DNA of 64,000 nucleotides, from contig NZ_KI912403.1 of NCBI RefSeq assembly GCF_000518245.1, positions 186,001-250,000 on the forward strand, written 5' to 3'. Position numbers and translations under genes: made by a program. Of the stretch, positions 27,181 through 35,789 are shown piece after piece (the first letter of the stretch is position 1; the number at the start of each line of letters is the position of its first letter). The notes under the pieces were generated by a model. The model did no database searches. It was not told where the DNA came from and saw only the letters and a list, made by a program, of their open reading frames with translations. This stretch comes from Brachyspira alvinipulli ATCC 51933 (GTDB taxonomy: Bacteria; Spirochaetota; Brachyspiria; Brachyspirales; Brachyspiraceae).

Positions 27181-28097
27181 TTATTTGAATGCGGATGAAA
27201 TTTATTATAAACCTCAAATAATCTTGAATTAGTAACATGCGTATATCTTTGTGTAGTTGCTATTGTTTCATGTCCCAACAATTCCTGAACACCTCTAATT
27301 TCTGCATCATTATTAAGCAAATGTGTAGCAAAAGTATGTCTTAATGTATGAGGTGAAAAATCTATAGATATATTAGAATTTCTAATTAAACGTTTCATAG
27401 ATGTTCTTATGCTTCTATCACTTATAGGCTTTCCAAACCTATTTATAAATATATAATCATTAGTTTCACCATATTCTTTTTGTATAATCCTTCTTTTATC
27501 CATATAAATATCCCAATTTTCATATATTATAGGAAGAAGAGGAATATCTCTAACCTTAGAACCTTTACCGCATACTCTTAAAGTTTCAGAACCTTTCTTT
27601 ATCATGCTAAGTCTTAGAGAAGCTAATTCTGATACTCTTAATCCAATTGTATACATAAATAAAGCCATCATTTTATCTCTAAGTAATGTAAACTCTCCAT
27701 TATCATCTATATTAAGTATACTATCCATATCTGATATTGATAAAAATTTAGCTATATGTTCTTCCCTTTTAGGACTTTTCATATCAACTATTCTTCTTTT
27801 ATCCGAATAGTTATTTCTTATCAAATATTTATAGAATTTTTTTATAGAAGATAAATGTCTTGAAGTTGTAGAATTAGTTAATCCTTTATTCTTTAAAAAT
27901 GTTAAATAATCTCTAACTGCATAATGATCAGCATCTTCTATCAATATATTTTTACTTTCTAAAAATTTAGCATATTCTTTTAAGTCTTTATTATAGCTGT
28001 TAATAGTATGTGCTGCAAAATTTAAAGTTTGCAAATAATCACAAAACTCTTCAAGAAAATCATAAAATTTATTATCAGTAGAAACCCCATTATCCAT
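27177..28097 (-). CDS. xerD: Tyrosine recombinase, XerC/XerD type
   Basis: Site-specific recombinase expected to resolve chromosome dimers at a dif site. An N-terminal SAM-like core-binding domain (FCDYLQTLNFAAHTINSYNKDL) is followed by the catalytic domain with Arg in TIGLRVSELASL, HTLRHTFATHLL, the His of LLGHETIATTQ and the nucleophile Tyr in RYTHV. At 306 residues it is full length. Only one Xer gene is in the window; XerC versus XerD is not decidable, and the symbol is tentative. Nothing suggests an integron or phage context. Confidence 0.9.
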   Translation of the reverse strand: MDNGVSTDNKFYDFLEEFCDYLQTLNFAAHTINSYNKDLKEYAKFLESKNILIEDADHYAVRDYLTFLKNKGLTNSTTSRHLSSIKKFYKYLIRNNYSDKRRIVDMKSPKREEHIAKFLSISDMDSILNIDDNGEFTLLRDKMMALFMYTIGLRVSELASLRLSMIKKGSETLRVCGKGSKVRDIPLLPIIYENWDIYMDKRRIIQKEYGETNDYIFINRFGKPISDRSIRTSMKRLIRNSNISIDFSPHTLRHTFATHLLNNDAEIRGVQELLGHETIATTQRYTHVTNSRLFEVYNKFHPHSNN

Positions 28098-28257
28098 AAT
28101 AAAGCCTTCATTAAAAATTATTATATAGAAATATTATCGAAAGTTTATATTATAAATTTATGAAGTATGTTAACTAGATAAAATTTTTTCAAAAATAAAT
28201 TTATTATTTTTTAATAAAAAATATATTAATTAATAATTAAATTTATTTAATTTCTCC

Positions 28258-29136
28258 TTATCTGTAAGCCTCTATATGTATAGTAGGTTCTATACCTAAT
28301 TTATTTCTTATAGCATTTTCAAAAATAGTTGCTTTCTCATGAGCATCAAATACAGTCATATCTTTTGGGAAACGCATATGGAATGTTATTTCACTATGAT
28401 CTCCATAAGTATGTATATGAAAATGATGCAGATTCAAATCTGAATTATCAATATTAATTTCTTCTGCTATTTTTTTTATATTTTCTATAGTCTCTTCTGA
28501 AGGATATTCACCTATTAAAGGCTTTATACTTGATTTAATAACATCAAAAGCAGCATAAAATATTACAAGTGAAACTAATATACTTAATACGCTGTCAATC
28601 CACCAGAAATTTTTTCCTAATAAAATACCAACTAATATAATTATAGATGTAACACTGTCGCTTCTATGATGCCATCCGTCAGCGTATAAGGATTTAGATC
28701 CGGATTTTCTATATCCCCAAAAAGAATACTGAGCAAGCAATTCTTTTATTAAAATAGAAACAATCATAGCAATTATGGATATCATTGTAAATGAAGCAGT
28801 TTTTCTATTCATAATATTTTTTATAGCCTCAGAAAAAAAGCTATATCCAATAAATACAAGCATAATACCAACTACAAAACTTGTTATTAATTCTATTCTT
28901 CCATGTCCGAAAGGATGTTCCTTATCAGGAGGTCTCTTTGAAAAAATACCTCCTATTATAACAATAATACTGCTTATACAATCGCTTAATGAATGCCAAG
29001 CGTCAGCCATAATAGAAAGAGAGCCTGTTAATAAGCCTACTGCATATTTAAAAGCAAATAATAATATATTAATAATTACAGATACTATACCTTCTACTAT
29101 CATATATTTAGATTTTTTTTCATTACTAATATTCAT
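28258..29136 (-). CDS. Cation diffusion facilitator transporter
   Basis: A proton-coupled divalent cation exporter of the CDF family (zinc, iron or manganese). The 292-residue protein has about six membrane segments. Metal-site motifs in the membrane are MADAWHSLSDCI and YADGWHHRSDSV; a cytoplasmic C-terminal domain carries LHHFHIHTYGDHSEITFHM, rich in His. The second His-His pair in a HHRSD context favours zinc or iron over manganese, but this is inference. No metal regulator is nearby. Confidence 0.92.
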   Translation of the reverse strand: MNISNEKKSKYMIVEGIVSVIINILLFAFKYAVGLLTGSLSIMADAWHSLSDCISSIIVIIGGIFSKRPPDKEHPFGHGRIELITSFVVGIMLVFIGYSFFSEAIKNIMNRKTASFTMISIIAMIVSILIKELLAQYSFWGYRKSGSKSLYADGWHHRSDSVTSIIILVGILLGKNFWWIDSVLSILVSLVIFYAAFDVIKSSIKPLIGEYPSEETIENIKKIAEEINIDNSDLNLHHFHIHTYGDHSEITFHMRFPKDMTVFDAHEKATIFENAIRNKLGIEPTIHIEAYR

Positions 29137-29275
29137 ATTTTATAACCCTAAAATAATTTTATATATTTTTTAAAGATAATGAATTTAATAAAAAATGTCA
29201 ATTATTCAAATATAAATTGTTGTTTACAGATTAGAAGATTTTAACTTTTAATAAAAGTATATAACTTATATTAGC

Positions 29276-29312
29276 TTTATCAAAACAAGATTAAGTGCTT
29301 GATAAAACTTAA
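29276..29312. repeat. Interleaved inverted repeats upstream of fabD
   Basis: TTTATCAA (29276-29283) and TTGATAAA (29299-29306) are perfect 8-base arms. TTAAGT inside their loop (29291-29296) is complementary to ACTTAA just outside (29307-29312). The site lies before a possible fabD -10 (TATAAT, 29358-29363), so it could be an operator or pseudoknot-forming RNA. Confidence 0.6.
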
Positions 29313-29380
29313 CTTTTTTGTTAATATTTCTGTTAAATAAATTAAGTAAAAAATAGATATAATAAAAAAGGAGAATAAAC

Positions 29381-30292
29381 ATGTCAAATACAGCATTTCT
29401 ATTTCCTGGTCAAGGTTCTCAATGCGTAGGTATGGGAAAATCTTTGTATGATAATGTATCTGAATCTAAAGTAATATTTGATAAAGCTGCTAATATTTTA
29501 GATGATGTTGATATCAAGGCGTTATGTTTTGAAGGAACTGAAGAAGATCTTAAAAAAACAGAAAATACTCAGCCTGCTTTAGTAACAGTAGGTATGGCAG
29601 CTTATGAAGCATTAAAAGCAAAAGGAGTTAAAGGAAATTTATTTGCAGGACATAGTTTGGGAGAAATCACAGCTCTTTGTGCTGCTGGTTATATATCATT
29701 TGAAGATGCAGTAAAGATTGCAAGAACAAGAGGTTTATTAATGGCTAAAGCAGGTGCAGATGCCCCTTACGGAATGGCTGCAGTTATGGGATTGGATTAT
29801 GATACAGTTTCAAAATGCATGCCTGAAAGCAAAGAGGTTGTTGCTGCTAATTATAATTTAAAAGATCAAATAGTTATATCCGGTTTATTAAGTGCAATTG
29901 AAGCAGTTACACCAAAACTTCAAGAAGCAGGAGCTAAAAGAGTATTGCCTCTAAAAGTATCCGGGGCTTTCCATTCACCATTTATGAAACCTGCTGCTGA
30001 CAGTTTAAAAGAATTTTTAGAAAAAATAGAATTACATAATAATGATAATAAAGTAATGTCTAATGTTACAGCTGAAGTTCATGTATTTGATTCAATAAAA
30101 GAAAATTTATACAAGCAAATGTTTTCAACTGTTAGATGGTATGACAGCATGATTAATATTCAAAATATGGGTATTACAAAAATATATGAATGCGGCCCTG
30201 GTAAAGTATTAATAGGTATGTCTAAAAAAATTACTCCTGATATTGAAGCATTACCTGTATTTGATATTGATTCATTAAACGCTGCTTTATAA
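29381..30292 (+). CDS. fabD: Malonyl-CoA:ACP transacylase
   Basis: Loads malonyl groups onto acyl carrier protein to start fatty acid elongation. The 303-residue protein has the PGQGSQ oxyanion loop at residues 9-14, the nucleophile Ser92 in GHSLGE, and SGAFHSPFM with the catalytic His. AAGGAG precedes ATG. No other fab gene is adjacent; it is a single-gene unit closed by a strong terminator at 30316-30359. Confidence 0.96.
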   Translation: MSNTAFLFPGQGSQCVGMGKSLYDNVSESKVIFDKAANILDDVDIKALCFEGTEEDLKKTENTQPALVTVGMAAYEALKAKGVKGNLFAGHSLGEITALCAAGYISFEDAVKIARTRGLLMAKAGADAPYGMAAVMGLDYDTVSKCMPESKEVVAANYNLKDQIVISGLLSAIEAVTPKLQEAGAKRVLPLKVSGAFHSPFMKPAADSLKEFLEKIELHNNDNKVMSNVTAEVHVFDSIKENLYKQMFSTVRWYDSMINIQNMGITKIYECGPGKVLIGMSKKITPDIEALPVFDIDSLNAAL

Positions 30293-30315
30293 TTCAAGTA
30301 TATTAAGTACATAAT

Positions 30316-30359
30316 AAGAGTAAAAAATTAATATTAGCAATAATAAATTTTTTACTCTT
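30316..30359 (+). terminator. Terminator after fabD
   Basis: AAGAGTAAAAAATT (30316-30329) pairs perfectly with AATTTTTTACTCTT (30346-30359), 14 bases each, with a T-rich tail. Confidence 0.88.
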
Positions 30360-30391
30360 TTATTTTTTTATCTTACATTAAAGAGATTATT

Positions 30392-31030
30392 ATGAAATCT
30401 ATATTTTATTCTATAGTTATAATATTTTTTACATCTGCTCTAACCTTTTCTAATAATCATTTTTTTGTTGCAGTACATAAAGGTGATATTAATTCAGTAT
30501 CTCAATATTTAAAAAATGGCATCGATATAAATATGCAAGACAATAGAAAAAGAACAGCTTTAATGATAGCTGTTTATAAAAATGATATAAATATGGTGAA
30601 GCTTTTAGTAGATAATAATGCCGATGTTAATATACAAGATGAGAATTTAAACTCTCCTTTTCTATATGCAGGTGCCAGAGGTTTGCTTGATATATTAAAA
30701 TTATTATATAAAAAAGCTGATACTATAAATGTTCTTAATATTTATGGAGGAAATGCATTAATACCGGCATGTGAAAAAGGTCATTTAGAAACTGTAAGAT
30801 TTTTACTTGAAAATACGAATATAAATGTTAATCATGTTAACAAATTATCTTGGACTGCCCTATTAGAAGTTGTTATACTTGGAGATGACAGTTACAATTA
30901 TGTTGAGATAGTAAAGTTATTATTAAAACATGGTGCTGACAAAAATATAAAAGATAATAGAGGTAATGATGCATTATATTATGCCAAAACTAAAGGATTT
31001 AAAAATATAGAAAAACTATTAGCAAATTAA
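30392..31030 (+). CDS. Secreted ankyrin-repeat protein (212 aa)
   Basis: A signal peptide of about 20 residues (ending TFS-NNHFF) precedes about five ankyrin units, including KRTALMIAVYKNDINMVKLL and GNDALYYAKTKGFKNIEKLL. It is the smallest of the secreted ankyrin proteins here. A short ankyrin stack usually caps or clamps one partner protein; the partner is unknown. It is flanked by terminators on both sides and so forms its own unit. Confidence 0.88.
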   Translation: MKSIFYSIVIIFFTSALTFSNNHFFVAVHKGDINSVSQYLKNGIDINMQDNRKRTALMIAVYKNDINMVKLLVDNNADVNIQDENLNSPFLYAGARGLLDILKLLYKKADTINVLNIYGGNALIPACEKGHLETVRFLLENTNINVNHVNKLSWTALLEVVILGDDSYNYVEIVKLLLKHGADKNIKDNRGNDALYYAKTKGFKNIEKLLAN

Positions 31031-31040
31031 TTTTTTGAAT

Positions 31041-31078
31041 AAAAAAGGACATATAAAATTAATTATATGCCCTTTTTT
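31041..31078. terminator. Bidirectional terminator between ankyrin gene and ahpC
   Basis: AAAAAAGG-CATATAA (31041-31056) pairs with TTATATG-CCTTTTTT (31063-31078) with a single mismatch; both sides are homopolymeric, suiting the convergent genes. Confidence 0.88.
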
Positions 31079-31101
31079 ATTTATACTATATTATACAGAA
31101 A

Positions 31102-31665
31102 TTATAGCTTTCCAACTAAATCAATTCCTGGTTTTAATGTATTAGCACCAGGTTTCCATTTAGCAGGACAAACTTCACCGCCATGCTCAGCTACATATTG
31201 AGCAGCTTGTACTTTACGTAATAATTCATTAGCATCTCTACCAATACCCATATCATGCACTTCATAAGCTTTGATTAAACCTTCAGGATTTACTATAAAG
31301 CTTCCGCGTAAAGCCTGACCTGCTTCTTCTACATATACTTCAAAGAATTTAGCTAAAACACCTGTTGGGTCTCCAAGCATTGTATATTTAAGATTTTTAA
31401 TAGTAGGAGTAGCATCTGCCCAAGCTTTGTGTACAAAATGAGTGTCTTCAGATACTGAATACACCTCACAGTTAATTTTCTTTAATTCATCATAAACTGT
31501 ACCTAAATCAGCTAATTCTGTAGGACATACAAATGTGAAATCTGCAGGATAGAAAAAGAATACACTCCATTTGCCTAATACATCTTTTGTTTCAACTGTT
31601 TTAAATTCTCCATTCTGATAGGCTTCTACTTTAAAATCTATAAGTTTTTTATTGATTAAACTCAT
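31102..31665 (-). CDS. ahpC: Peroxiredoxin AhpC
   Basis: This 2-Cys peroxiredoxin removes hydrogen peroxide and organic peroxides. The peroxidatic Cys47 is in FTFVCPTE and the resolving Cys166 in GEVCPAKW. Length (187 from the chosen start) matches AhpC. The ATG at 31665 follows GGAG by 7 bases; thirteen more in-frame codons upstream have no ribosome site and reach into the promoter region. Its reductant AhpF is not nearby, so electrons must come from elsewhere. A near-consensus promoter is at 31701-31729. Confidence 0.95.
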   Translation of the reverse strand: MSLINKKLIDFKVEAYQNGEFKTVETKDVLGKWSVFFFYPADFTFVCPTELADLGTVYDELKKINCEVYSVSEDTHFVHKAWADATPTIKNLKYTMLGDPTGVLAKFFEVYVEEAGQALRGSFIVNPEGLIKAYEVHDMGIGRDANELLRKVQAAQYVAEHGGEVCPAKWKPGANTLKPGIDLVGKL

Positions 31666-31700
31666 TTTATAACTCCTTTTATTAATGTTTGTATATTCTA

Positions 31701-31729
31701 ACAATACAATAAATAATACTTTTTGTCAA
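31701..31729 (-). promoter_or_regulatory. ahpC promoter
   Basis: On minus, TTGACA (31724-31729), a 17-base spacer and TATTGT (31701-31706), about 35 bases before ATG 31665. No PerR-like box was obvious. Confidence 0.7.
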
Positions 31730-31860
31730 GTAGAAAATATTATAAATTGATAAAAATTACTAAAAAAATGAATATTATTGCTGATGAATATAAAAATATC
31801 TATATTGTAAAAATAATTTTTTAATATATAATAATTTTGATATTATTAAGGAGTGAATAT

Positions 31861-32622
31861 ATGAATGAAGATATAAAATTTATAACAGATTTTTTAAAAT
31901 GCGATTATGAAATATTAGAAGGCGGACTTGAAGATGACAGCAAAATAATGAGCTGGTACAAAGAAAATTTGGAAAAAGGAAAAAAAGAAGGGTACACTCC
32001 TTTAATTATAATACCTACAGATACACTTACTGAAGCGATTAAAGTTTTTTTGGAAGATAATGACAGCGAAATTGAAGATTCCAAAAAGTTAATTAACGAG
32101 TATATTGAAAAATCAAAAGAAATAGATTACAAGCAATATTTAAATCAGAATATAGAAGATATTTATGATGATAAAGAGTATATTGAAGAAATAAAAAAAT
32201 CATTTAATGCCCCTATAATAGAAGGATTTGAAGTATTGGATAGTTTTGGTTCTTATTATGATTATGAAACAGAAAAGACAGTTGATTTAATATTAGCTAA
32301 AATTCCTACTGTTAATCCTTATGAATTAGCTTGTTATATTCCTATGGGCGGATTCAATGATTGCCCTAATCCAGAAACACAAACTTCAATATTCAAATAC
32401 TGGTATGAAAAATATAATGCCTATCCTGCAGTAGTAGGTTTTGATACTTGTGAACTTTTTGTAGAAAAACAGCCTCAAACAGAAGAGGAAGCCAGAGAAC
32501 TTGCTATAGAACATTATTATTTTTGTTTAGACAGAGTGGATCAATACAGCGAAGATTATAATATTGGAAAACTAGCAGGTACATTATTAAAATCAAGTGT
32601 TTGGTATTTTTGGTGGGATTAA
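31861..32622 (+). CDS. DUF4253 family protein
   Basis: The C-terminal 120 or so residues match what I know of DUF4253: NPYELACYIPMGGFNDCPNP, a KYWYEKY segment with VVGFDTCELFV, EEARELAIEHYYFCLDRVDQ, and the end WYFWWD. The N-terminal part is acidic. Function of the family is unknown. AAGGAG sits before ATG 31861, so the in-frame TTG eight codons earlier is not used. The 3' end lies at a strong terminator shared with the convergent ROK gene. Confidence 0.85.
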   Translation: MNEDIKFITDFLKCDYEILEGGLEDDSKIMSWYKENLEKGKKEGYTPLIIIPTDTLTEAIKVFLEDNDSEIEDSKKLINEYIEKSKEIDYKQYLNQNIEDIYDDKEYIEEIKKSFNAPIIEGFEVLDSFGSYYDYETEKTVDLILAKIPTVNPYELACYIPMGGFNDCPNPETQTSIFKYWYEKYNAYPAVVGFDTCELFVEKQPQTEEEARELAIEHYYFCLDRVDQYSEDYNIGKLAGTLLKSSVWYFWWD

Positions 32623-32633
32623 TAAAAACAATA

Positions 32634-32663
32634 AAAAAGCCTATACTCAAAGTATAGGCTTTT
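32634..32663. terminator. Bidirectional terminator, DUF4253 gene and ROK kinase
   Basis: AAAAAGCCTATACT (32634-32647) and AGTATAGGCTTTT (32651-32663) form a perfect stem with a 3-base loop and T/A-rich flanks on both strands. Confidence 0.94.
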
Positions 32664-32679
32664 ATTTTTTATTAAAAAA

Positions 32680-33636
32680 TTAATTATTTCTAAAAAATAA
32701 AGCAGCACATCCTAAAACCCCAGCATCATTACCTAAAGAGGCAGGTTTTATTTCAACATTATTAACCATCATTCTAAGTCCGTAATTTCTTACCCCTCTT
32801 TTAATATGCTCTATCATCATATCAAAATCTTTACATAATCCTCCGCCTATAAGAACTAAATCCAAATCAAGCATATTTAAAGCTTGTGCTATAGACATAC
32901 CTAAATAATACGAACATTCCGCAATAGTTTCCTTAGCAAGAATATCTCCATTTTTAGCAGCATCAAATAAAGCCTTAGCTTTTCCAGTATCTAATTTTTC
33001 ATAAGTTAAAGCTGTAGGTATAACTCCCTTATGTATTTTCTGCTTAGCCATTGCAATAAAACCAGTAGCAGAAGCATAACGTTCAATACATCCGCTTGAA
33101 CCGCAGTTACATTTATCACCATCAGGAACTACAAATACATGTCCAATCTCTCCGGCACCGCCTAAAGAACCTGTGAATAATTTTCCATTAAGAACTAATC
33201 CGCCTCCTACACCGGTACCCAAAGTAACAAGCATTACAGACTGATAATCTTTCTCCTTTCCTGTTCCGTATTTAGCTTCTCCTAATGCAGCCATACTGGC
33301 ATCATTAGCTGTTTTTATAGGAAGATTAAATCTATCTCCTATATCAGAAAATTTCAATCCATGAAGCCCAGGAACATTTTCAGCTCCTCCAATATGTAAA
33401 GTATCTCTATTCATAACTCCAGGACAATCTATACCCAAACCTATAGGCTTATAACCATCTGGTATATTACTTTTTAATTTTTCTATAAATTTTGATATAG
33501 CTTCTTTATGTTCTTCTGTATTATGACTAGGATTAACATCGCAATTATCTTTATACAAAATATTTCCATTCTCCTCTATAACAGCACCTTTCATAGAAGT
33601 GCCTCCAATATCTATAGCTATAACAACATCTTTCAT
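32680..33636 (-). CDS. ROK-family sugar kinase (glucokinase-like)
   Basis: This sugar kinase phosphorylates a hexose at the expense of ATP. Of 318 residues, the ATP-binding start is AIDIGGTSMKG (residues 7-17). The catalytic Asp lies in TANDASMAALGE, with GTGVGGGL following, and the ROK zinc motif is CNCGSSGCIE. Glucose is the most likely substrate by resemblance to ROK glucokinases, but other sugars are possible. AGGAGG precedes ATG. No sugar transporter is adjacent. Confidence 0.9.
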   Translation of the reverse strand: MKDVVIAIDIGGTSMKGAVIEENGNILYKDNCDVNPSHNTEEHKEAISKFIEKLKSNIPDGYKPIGLGIDCPGVMNRDTLHIGGAENVPGLHGLKFSDIGDRFNLPIKTANDASMAALGEAKYGTGKEKDYQSVMLVTLGTGVGGGLVLNGKLFTGSLGGAGEIGHVFVVPDGDKCNCGSSGCIERYASATGFIAMAKQKIHKGVIPTALTYEKLDTGKAKALFDAAKNGDILAKETIAECSYYLGMSIAQALNMLDLDLVLIGGGLCKDFDMMIEHIKRGVRNYGLRMMVNNVEIKPASLGNDAGVLGCAALFFRNN

Positions 33637-33713
33637 GCAATTATCCTCCTAGTTTATAATTTATTAATGTCACAATTTTAGTATAAGAATTAAAATTGTC
33701 AATATCATAAAAA

Positions 33714-34463
33714 TTATCTTACAGCACCGTATTTTATTAATAGTTCAGCCATACTATAATTTTTATTTTCTTCAGCCATAGTTAAAGCTGTTTTATTATA
33801 ATTATTTCTTTTATTTACATCCGCACCATTTTTTATGAATATCTCAGCAAAGTTTCTATAATCCAAAACGGCAGAATACATTAAAGCAGTGTATCCATGA
33901 ATATCTTGAATATTAATATCAGCTCCAAGATTAATAAATGTATTGATCATATTAACATCAGCATCCTTTAAAACATTATACATCAAAGCTGTCTTGCCGT
34001 CTAAATTTTGTGCATTAATATCAGCACCGGATTCTACAAGAAATCTTATAATATCAGGATCTCTGTTTGCAGCGTATATAAATGCTGTAGATTTATAATT
34101 ATCAGTTATATTAATATCCGCTTTATACCATATAAGCATTTCTATCATATCAAAATCACAAAATTGACATGCATACATCAATGCTGTTTTTCCGCTGTCA
34201 TTTTTCATATCTGTATCAGCACCATTTTTTAATAATAATTCCAATATATATATATTTCTATTGAGTACGGCATGCATTAAAGGAGTTACACCATATTTAT
34301 CGCAAATATTAACATTAACATCTTTTTCATTTAATATCCTTCTTACCATAACTATATCAGAAGTTTCAGCAGCTACTAATAAATCATTCTCATCTTGAGT
34401 AAATGTATATACAACAGAATGTATACTAGTAAACAAAACAAATATAATTAATATATTCTTCAT
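33714..34463 (-). CDS. Secreted ankyrin-repeat protein (249 aa)
   Basis: A signal peptide of about 20 residues precedes roughly six ankyrin units, all regular: GVTPLMHAVLNRNIYILELLL, GKTALMYACQF, GYTALMYSAVLDY, NKTALTMAEENKN. It is similar in build to the other secreted ankyrin proteins at 23618 and 30392. The upstream ribosome site is weak. It lies between the Old Yellow Enzyme gene and the ROK kinase on the same strand. The binding partner is unknown. Confidence 0.88.
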   Translation of the reverse strand: MKNILIIFVLFTSIHSVVYTFTQDENDLLVAAETSDIVMVRRILNEKDVNVNICDKYGVTPLMHAVLNRNIYILELLLKNGADTDMKNDSGKTALMYACQFCDFDMIEMLIWYKADINITDNYKSTAFIYAANRDPDIIRFLVESGADINAQNLDGKTALMYNVLKDADVNMINTFINLGADINIQDIHGYTALMYSAVLDYRNFAEIFIKNGADVNKRNNYNKTALTMAEENKNYSMAELLIKYGAVR

Positions 34464-34534
34464 AATTTACATACTAACAATTAATATAATATAATTCTAT
34501 TATTAAATAAAAATATATCAAGACAATAAAAACA

Positions 34535-34574
34535 AAAAAGCCTGACTATACAATAATGTATAATCAGACTTTTT
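34535..34574 (-). terminator. Terminator after the Old Yellow Enzyme gene
   Basis: AAAAAG-CTGA-TATACA (34535-34552) pairs with TGTATA-TCAG-CTTTTT (34557-34574) with two single mismatches and a 4-base loop. Confidence 0.8.
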
Positions 34575-34597
34575 AATATTCTTATAACAATATATAA

Positions 34598-35632
34598 TTA
34601 TCTTTTAGCCTGTTCGTACTGTTTAGGGAATGGTACATCAATACCTAAAGTTCTAGCAGCCTGCAATGCCCAATACGGATTTCTTAAAAGCTCTCTTCCT
34701 ATATAGATAGCATCAGCAGCACCATTTCTTACCATCATATTAGCCATTTTAGGATCATATATAAGTCCCCCTCCTATACAAGGAACTGACATATACTGTT
34801 TTAATTCACGGCAGAAAGGAACTTGATATCCTTCATAAGGAATAATCTTTCCGTCAGCAGTAACAGCACCTGTACTAACATTTATAGAATCAAATAATCC
34901 TTCCTGTTCTAAAGGCTTTAACATATCAGCAAAATCTTTTACTGTATTTCCGCCTTCTCTCCAATCATAAGATGATATTCTAATTTGTATAGGATAATCT
35001 TTACCTACAGCTTCTCTGCCTTTTCTTAAAATCTCTTCTAAAATTTTAACTCTGTTTTTACCATATTCATCAGTTCTTTTATTTGATAAAGGAGATAGGA
35101 ATGTAGAAATTAAATATCCATGAGCAGCATGAATTTCTATCATATCAAAACCAGCTTTCTTAGCCCTTACAAATGCTTTAACAAATGCATCAACAACTTC
35201 ATTAATATCTTCTTTTGTCATCTCAACCGGAGTTCTGTATTTATCATTAAATGCTTCAGCTGTAGGAGCATATATCTTATCAACTTTTTTAGATTCGCAT
35301 TTTCTTCCAGCATGATTTATCTGTATTCCGATTGCAGCTCCATTGCTTTTAACAGCTTTTACCAATTTAGATAAACCGTCAATATATTTATCATCCCATA
35401 TTGCTAAATCTCCGTCTGTGATAGAACTAACATAAGGAAGTACTCCTGTAGCTTCAACTATGATTAATCCTGTTCCTCCTATAGCTCTTGTAACATAATG
35501 CTGAATATACCAATCATTAACATATCCGTCTTCAGCAGAATACATACACATTGGAGGCATTACTACACGGTTTTTTATTTCAAGATTACCTATTTTTAAA
35601 GGTGTAAAAAGATTACTTTTTTCTGGTTTCAT
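34598..35632 (-). CDS. Old Yellow Enzyme family NADH:flavin oxidoreductase
   Basis: FMN-dependent ene-reductase fold of 344 residues, close to NamA/YqjM: FTPLKIGNLEIKNRVVMPPMCMYSAEDGYV start, GGTGLIIVEAT, IGIQINHAGRK, and the active-site helix HAAHGYLISTFLSP. It reduces activated C=C bonds in unknown substrates, perhaps in detoxification. The real start is ATG 35632; the TTG five codons upstream lies on the GAAGGAG ribosome site. No partner gene is adjacent, and it has its own terminator. Confidence 0.92.
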   Translation of the reverse strand: MKPEKSNLFTPLKIGNLEIKNRVVMPPMCMYSAEDGYVNDWYIQHYVTRAIGGTGLIIVEATGVLPYVSSITDGDLAIWDDKYIDGLSKLVKAVKSNGAAIGIQINHAGRKCESKKVDKIYAPTAEAFNDKYRTPVEMTKEDINEVVDAFVKAFVRAKKAGFDMIEIHAAHGYLISTFLSPLSNKRTDEYGKNRVKILEEILRKGREAVGKDYPIQIRISSYDWREGGNTVKDFADMLKPLEQEGLFDSINVSTGAVTADGKIIPYEGYQVPFCRELKQYMSVPCIGGGLIYDPKMANMMVRNGAADAIYIGRELLRNPYWALQAARTLGIDVPFPKQYEQAKR

Positions 35633-35789
35633 TAAAAACTCCTTCAAATATTATTGCTTTTTATACTACTATATAGTATATACAAGATGATGTATATTTC
35701 AATTTCACAATATAATTAATTTATTATTATATAATATGTAATTATATGTGACAATAAAAAACTACACATTTATAACACATATAAAACAT

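Noticed and set aside
27177-28097. Xer gene as an integrase of a mobile element
   Set aside because: No attachment-site repeats, transposon or phage genes nearby, and the catalytic and N-terminal domains look like housekeeping XerC/D.
35742-35784. TTATATGTG/CACATATAA inverted repeat as terminator of the large ankyrin gene
   Set aside because: The loop is 25 bases and no T-run follows on the minus strand, so it was not listed as a terminator.
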